DNA of 64,000 nt, taken from assembly GCF_023065955.2 (NCBI RefSeq), contig NW_026623100.1:9522501-9586500 (forward strand), in the 5' to 3' direction. Under the pieces are notes generated by a model that worked only from the letters and a program-made list of their open reading frames with translations, had not been told where the DNA came from and made no database searches. A program made the translations under genes and the position numbers. Each line of letters opens with the position of its first letter. Positions within the stretch are counted from its first letter, which is position 1. This DNA comes from Ursus arctos. Lineage: Eukaryota; Chordata; Mammalia; Carnivora; Ursidae. Positions 59,910 through 64,000 of the stretch are shown one piece after another.

Positions 59910-60135
59910 AAAAATGTGGTGCATCCTTGGGGCGCCTGGGTGGCACAGCGGTTAAGCGTCTGCCTTCGGCTCAGGGCGTGATCCCGGCGTTATGGGATCG
60001 AGCCCCACATGAGGCTCTTCTCCTATGAGCCTGCTTCTTCCTCTCCCACTCCCCCTGCTTGTGTTCCCTCTCTCACTGGCTGTCTCTATCTCTGTCGAAT
60101 AAATAAATAAAATCTTAAAAAAAAAATGTGCATCC
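59910..60135 (+). mobile_element. SINEC, young and complete
   Basis: The body at about 59927-60121 starts ggggcgcctgggtggcacag. It has A-box-like tggcacagcgg (59941-59951), B-box-like gggatcgagcc (59994-60004), the C/T-rich middle and aaataaataaaatctt plus poly-A. The TSD aaaaatgt(gg/-)gcatcc (59910-59926 and about 60122-60135) differs by a 2-base gap. It is the best reference copy in the window for the younger subfamily. Confidence 0.95.
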
Positions 60136-60249
60136 AGTATTGGCCTGACCTGTAGTATATGTGTAGACTTGCTGTATAGTAACAGGTGAGAGTGCTTATT
60201 ACCACAGTATTGGCATATGATATCTCCTTAACCATCAGTACTGTTCTTG

Positions 60250-60318
60250 GATGGTATATCAGCCATGGTTCCAGGAGAGAATCAGAATCAGTAGGAGATA
60301 TATGGATATATATAAATA

Positions 60319-60366
<48 letters not shown>

Positions 60367-60721
60367 CAAGGAGTTGGCTTATGGGTTGTGGGGAATGGCT
60401 AGGCAAGTACAAAATCCATAGGCAGGACATCAGGAAGAGCAGGTAGGAAACTCTTGGCTAGGAGCTGATGCTGTAATCCACTGGTAGAACTGGTTGGTAG
60501 AACTTCTTTGGGAAAACCTCAGTTGGGCTCTTAAGGTCTTTCAACTGATTGGATCAAGCCCAGTGAGGTTATCCATGATAATCTTTTATACATAAAGGCA
60601 GCTGATTGTGGATGTTAATCACACCTACAAAATACTTTCCCAGCAACAACTGTTTTAGTGATTGATTGAGTCACTGGGGGCTGTAGCCTTGCCAAGTTGA
60701 TGCGTAAAACTGACTGTTGCA
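60250..60721 (+). repeat. L1-type 3' terminal repeat with GATA microsatellite
   Basis: tatcagccatggttccagga, then ggtctttcaactgattggat, then caagcccagtgaggttatcc and gccttgccaagttgatgcg show the same family as 36491-37146. The microsatellite lies at the equivalent place. It is diverged. Confidence 0.55.
60321..60366. repeat. (AGAT)11 microsatellite
   Basis: Eleven perfect AGAT units plus AG; expected to vary in length. Confidence 0.97.
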
Positions 60722-60784
60722 GATGGATAAGGGTAGGATTGTGTTTTGGGCTGACATGCTGGTGCTAACCCACCCACCTGGTAG

Positions 60785-60965
60785 TTGGGAAGTCTAGGTC
60801 TGAAGCCCAGCTCTTGTCACATCCTGGTTCTGAGCCTGTCAAGCATGTTTCCTGACCTCTCCTTGATTCGGCTCCCTCATATATAAAATGGGGGTAGTAA
60901 TGCCAACTTGCCGGGGTTCTTAGCACAATCAAGTAAATATTTGATATGATAAAAGTACACAGTTA
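60785..60965 (+). repeat. MIR
   Basis: Forward MIR: tttcctgacctctccttgat, then tcatatataaaatgggggta, then aatgccaacttgccggggtt, then cttagcaca. Confidence 0.7.
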
Positions 60966-61000
60966 ACAGTAGCTGCTGTGGTTTGTAATGTTTTAAGGTT

Positions 61001-61789
61001 TAAGATGCAATTTAGAGAGTTTTATTGTCATATTGTTTGGAATGGCGTCCAGAAATGTAAGAATACCTAAAATCATCTGGATGGAGTCACAGGGAAGAAG
61101 TTGGAGTATTTTGGCGTTGGGACTTAAAAAAGTTTCTTCTCATGTCTACAGTCACACATTAGTTAGGCCTGTTTTTAATATTCTTTTATTGTGTAAAGCA
61201 AAGATTATAAGCTTATTTATCAAACACAAGGAATAAAAAAAAAAACAGTGAATGGGAATGATTCTCTGATGGCAGTAGAGGGCATGATAAATGATAACAT
61301 CTGTATGAATACCAAATGCAGTCATTAGGATCTGTGCTGCTGGTATGAGTACCAACTGAATTTGTAATGACGGGACTCTTAAAATAATGTATTACTTAGG
61401 ATGTGAGGAAGTGGAGCGCTTAATTTTTCTGTTGGTTTATTGCAGCCCTTAACAAGCATGGCTGCTAGTAAGTAGACAGTTAAATTAAACTCATGAATAT
61501 CTGTTATAGTTTTTAAAATATAAAATTGAAACAAAAGCCTCGTATTGCTGTTTGTACCAATGCACTGAACTGCACAAAGCACCTCTCTTTCTCTTTGCGG
61601 GTCTGAGGCTAGGAATAAACACAGGAGAGCAAAGGAAACAATTAACTGGAGTGATTTCTCCTTGTCATTTATAATAATCAGTGTCTAAGATGATAAGAGA
61701 AGAAACTGTAACTAATGATATGATCTCTGAGAGAAGGGGAAGTAGGGTGGGGAGACAGGCAAGAGGCATTTGGACCAAGAATGTGAGGT
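61001..61789. other. unassigned A/T-rich DNA
   Basis: No gene or named repeat is seen. Three 67-codon frames are unrecognised. Confidence 0.4.
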
Positions 61790-62340
61790 AGATGACTGTC
61801 CTTGCCTTTATGTGTGGAAAGTCACCGAGACCAAGAGGGCTGTTACGAAGTTTTCATCAGAAGCCTTTCCCCAAACTAGCAGACATAAGCTGGCAGGAAC
61901 TTAAACAAGCGTCTTCAGGACAACCCCGTGAGGACTCAGGTGCCAGCAGAGAGAGAGCAGCAGAGATTTCTGGATGGCACACCATCACCAGATGTCAAAG
62001 TGTAGGCAACAGGGCCATTTCTCAAATACCGGCCTTGGGGTAATGAGGTTTGTGGCCACCCCAGCACAGGGGCCTACGCAGTAGGGAGAGTGGAAGGGGA
62101 AGTTCAGAAGGGTGACCGACCACCGAGAGGAGGAAGCCAGGAGATGCAGGGGAAAGAAGAAGCCAGTAGTGGCAGCAGCTGAGGAGGGGGTGGAGGAAAG
62201 AGAAGGCAGGATGGTGGGGCACTAGGCATCTGCGCATTACCCTGGAGCAGCTGGCCGCCACGGCCACAAGGAGGGCTGCAGGCACTAGAGGTGTGGGAAG
62301 GGCTGTTGCTCTAGACCCTAAAAGGCCCTGGGAAAGAGAA
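61790..62340. other. G/C-rich patch with open frames on both strands
   Basis: This is the most G/C-rich 0.5 kb of the window, purine-rich on the plus strand, with a few CpGs (gaccgaccaccgagagg, ggccgccacggccac). Frames are open for 83 codons (+, 61792-62043) and 87 codons (-, 62022-62285), neither recognised. It could be an exon, a decayed regulatory patch or simple composition. Confidence 0.25.
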
Positions 62341-63809
62341 CCAAGCAGGTTATGTTAGTGTTCTAGACAGTTTTAAGACAGGCTTACAGAACTGGCCATG
62401 CTCATTTGAGACCGTTCCCTCTCCAAAGGGAAAAGAAGGACACCTCGGGAGTCTGGAGAACCAGGCAAAGGCAAAGTCAATTATTGAAAAAACGAAACAG
62501 AACAAAACAATGAACAAGATAGGGAAACATTGTTACTGAGATTGCTTGCACCAAACGTATCAATAAAGAGAAAGCCCTCATTTAATTGAAAACTCTACAA
62601 GGCAACTCAATCAGAGCACTAAAGTATTTCAGATTTCTGGGCCTGATATTGCTATATCCACTGGTGTTTGCCTCATCAGATACTGAGAGGAAAGGGTGTG
62701 AGATAAATTAATTCAAAATCAAATGGAAAGGGCCCCAAGCCAGAGTGTATTTTTGGATAGAGTTTTTCTGCGCTCTAAATTTAACCAAGTGGAATTCGTT
62801 TATAAGTACTATCCTCTTCAACCTTTAGAAACGAAGGATTTGCCATTTAATGGGAGATGTGCATTTTATTGTACAGATAGAACACGATGTCCTTGCTTAG
62901 TTATTCTCCAGAGGTCCAGGCCCTGTTTTGCATTGTGTATTGAGCACAGAGGAGACACAGATTTATCTCAGACCTGACAGACCCGGCGTTTATACGTGAA
63001 GATCAAGGCTTGGGGAGGCTGCAGCTTCCATTCCCAGTGGAGTGTCAGATGGCACAACTCTCAGAAATGACCTAACTAGTTTCTGGTTTCCTACTCATGA
63101 GCCCATGAAGGCAGAACAAATGAGGAAGAAAAGGGAAGTTTTCAGGTGAAGGATAAAATTCATAAAGATGTGTAAAGCGATTGACTAAACCCCAGCAAAT
63201 TTAAGCAATAAAAAGAAGTTGTTGAATTCCTCTTTGTTTACAAAGCTACTCTTTGCTGGGAGTATCTTAAAATGATGTCAGCAGAAGAAGATAAAGATAA
63301 TATAGGATAGGTATTCATGAAATATATTTGGGAAGAAGGTTTGTAGTGGGCTTGTACACAATTGTAAAACAGGGTATTTCCCATTCATATTGACATGATT
63401 GCAGACATAAGCCTAAGGTGTGTTTGTTCAGTCCCAGTAAGACACCCTGGACCTTTGAGATAAGTCTGATATAAGTAATGAGCTTAAAGTAAAACTCAAA
63501 GGAAAATCTATTATAAACCATACCAGAAAGGCATAGCAGGGCATTCATTTTAAAATCTAATTAAAAGTAATCTCATCAAATGTATGTATGATTTTGTGTA
63601 CCTTAAACCTGATAGTTATCTATTTAATGGAAATTTGTAAAGAGGTTATTATTTGTATTCTAATTTCCTGAGCTGCAATTTAAAAGAAGAAACAGTTTGA
63701 TAGTAAAACAACTGCTACTTTGTAAAACTTTTGATCAGTGCCCACCATTTTTCTCATTTTTCTATATGCAAGGCATTTATTTATTTCACTGTGTTTTAAA
63801 CACTCACTA
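62341..63809. other. unassigned A/T-rich DNA
   Basis: An 84-codon plus-strand frame (62723-62977) and a 77-codon minus-strand frame (63315-63548) are unrecognised. No named repeat is seen. Confidence 0.35.
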
Positions 63810-63890
63810 TTTTTTCAGCCACTCAACAAATATCTATAGAGTGTTTACTGTTGCCAAACACTATTCCAAATACTGAAATTAAGTAGGAAA
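63810..63890 (-). repeat. L2 3' end fragment
   Basis: cactcaacaaatatctatag, then agtgtttactgttgccaaac, then actattccaaatactg is the reversed L2 terminus. Confidence 0.55.
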
Positions 63891-64000
63891 GAATCTGTTA
63901 CTTTATATCAATGATTTCAGGATTCACGTTTTCTCATATTTTAACATCTCCAAAGTTGGAATGTGTCTCACATTCTATGAGGGGTCATTGTTTGATTGAC

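Noticed and set aside
59910..60135. A functional tRNA gene, because of the A- and B-box-like words.
   Set aside because: The tRNA-like head belongs to a complete SINE with poly-A and a target-site duplication, and it cannot fold as an intact tRNA.
60321..60366. A possible CRISPR-like or satellite array.
   Set aside because: It is a simple AGAT microsatellite without spacers; the genome is mammalian.

Overview
This is 64 kb of mammalian nuclear DNA with no protein-coding gene I can support. The organism is a carnivoran, most likely an arctoid caniform such as a bear or seal. Ten tRNA-derived SINEs of the carnivore SINEC type are present. They carry the gggcgcctgggtgg head, a B-box-like gggatcgagcc and an AATAAATAAAATCTT tail. 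Most are of a young-looking subfamily and keep target-site duplications (TSDs). Carnivore-type L1 3' ends and ancient mammalian L2 and MIR elements make up most of the rest. Every open reading frame is short (193 codons at most), unrelated to any family I recognise, or a decayed LINE fragment. The window is therefore intergenic or deep intronic; the sequence alone cannot say which.

Layout. 1-14 kb: L2 and MIR relics, two SINEs, one reversed solo LTR of gammaretrovirus-like layout (3866-4453), two antisense L2 reverse-transcriptase relics (8440-9850 and 11925-12720), a G-quadruplex-capable C tract (6495-6522) and two candidate conserved non-coding elements. 14.4-17.7 kb: an antisense L1 that keeps 5' UTR, ORF1 and endonuclease sequence but has lost most of the reverse transcriptase. 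18-36 kb: scattered L2, MIR and SINE copies, a carnivore L1 3' end (28.09-28.42 kb), and AC and TG/TA microsatellites. 36.5-37.4 kb: an L1-type 3' end with an exact 31-bp tandem duplication and a long TA tract, then an ATC microsatellite and a MIR. 38-49 kb: the emptiest part, with one SINE and small L1 and L2 pieces. 49.4-53.3 kb: a second antisense L1 interrupted by a SINE and by a 67-bp L1 insertion, flanked by two more SINEs. 53-64 kb: mostly unassigned DNA with L2 and MIR fragments, a young SINE, and a second L1-type 3' end carrying a GATA microsatellite.

There is no gene set working together here. What the window records is nested retrotransposition: MIR into L2, SINE into L1, and a tiny L1 into L1. 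No new biological system is visible. The best leads are the internally deleted L1, the 67-bp L1 insertion, and several AT-rich stretches that look like conserved enhancers. All repeat names were assigned by eye from remembered family sequence, so subfamily names are deliberately loose.
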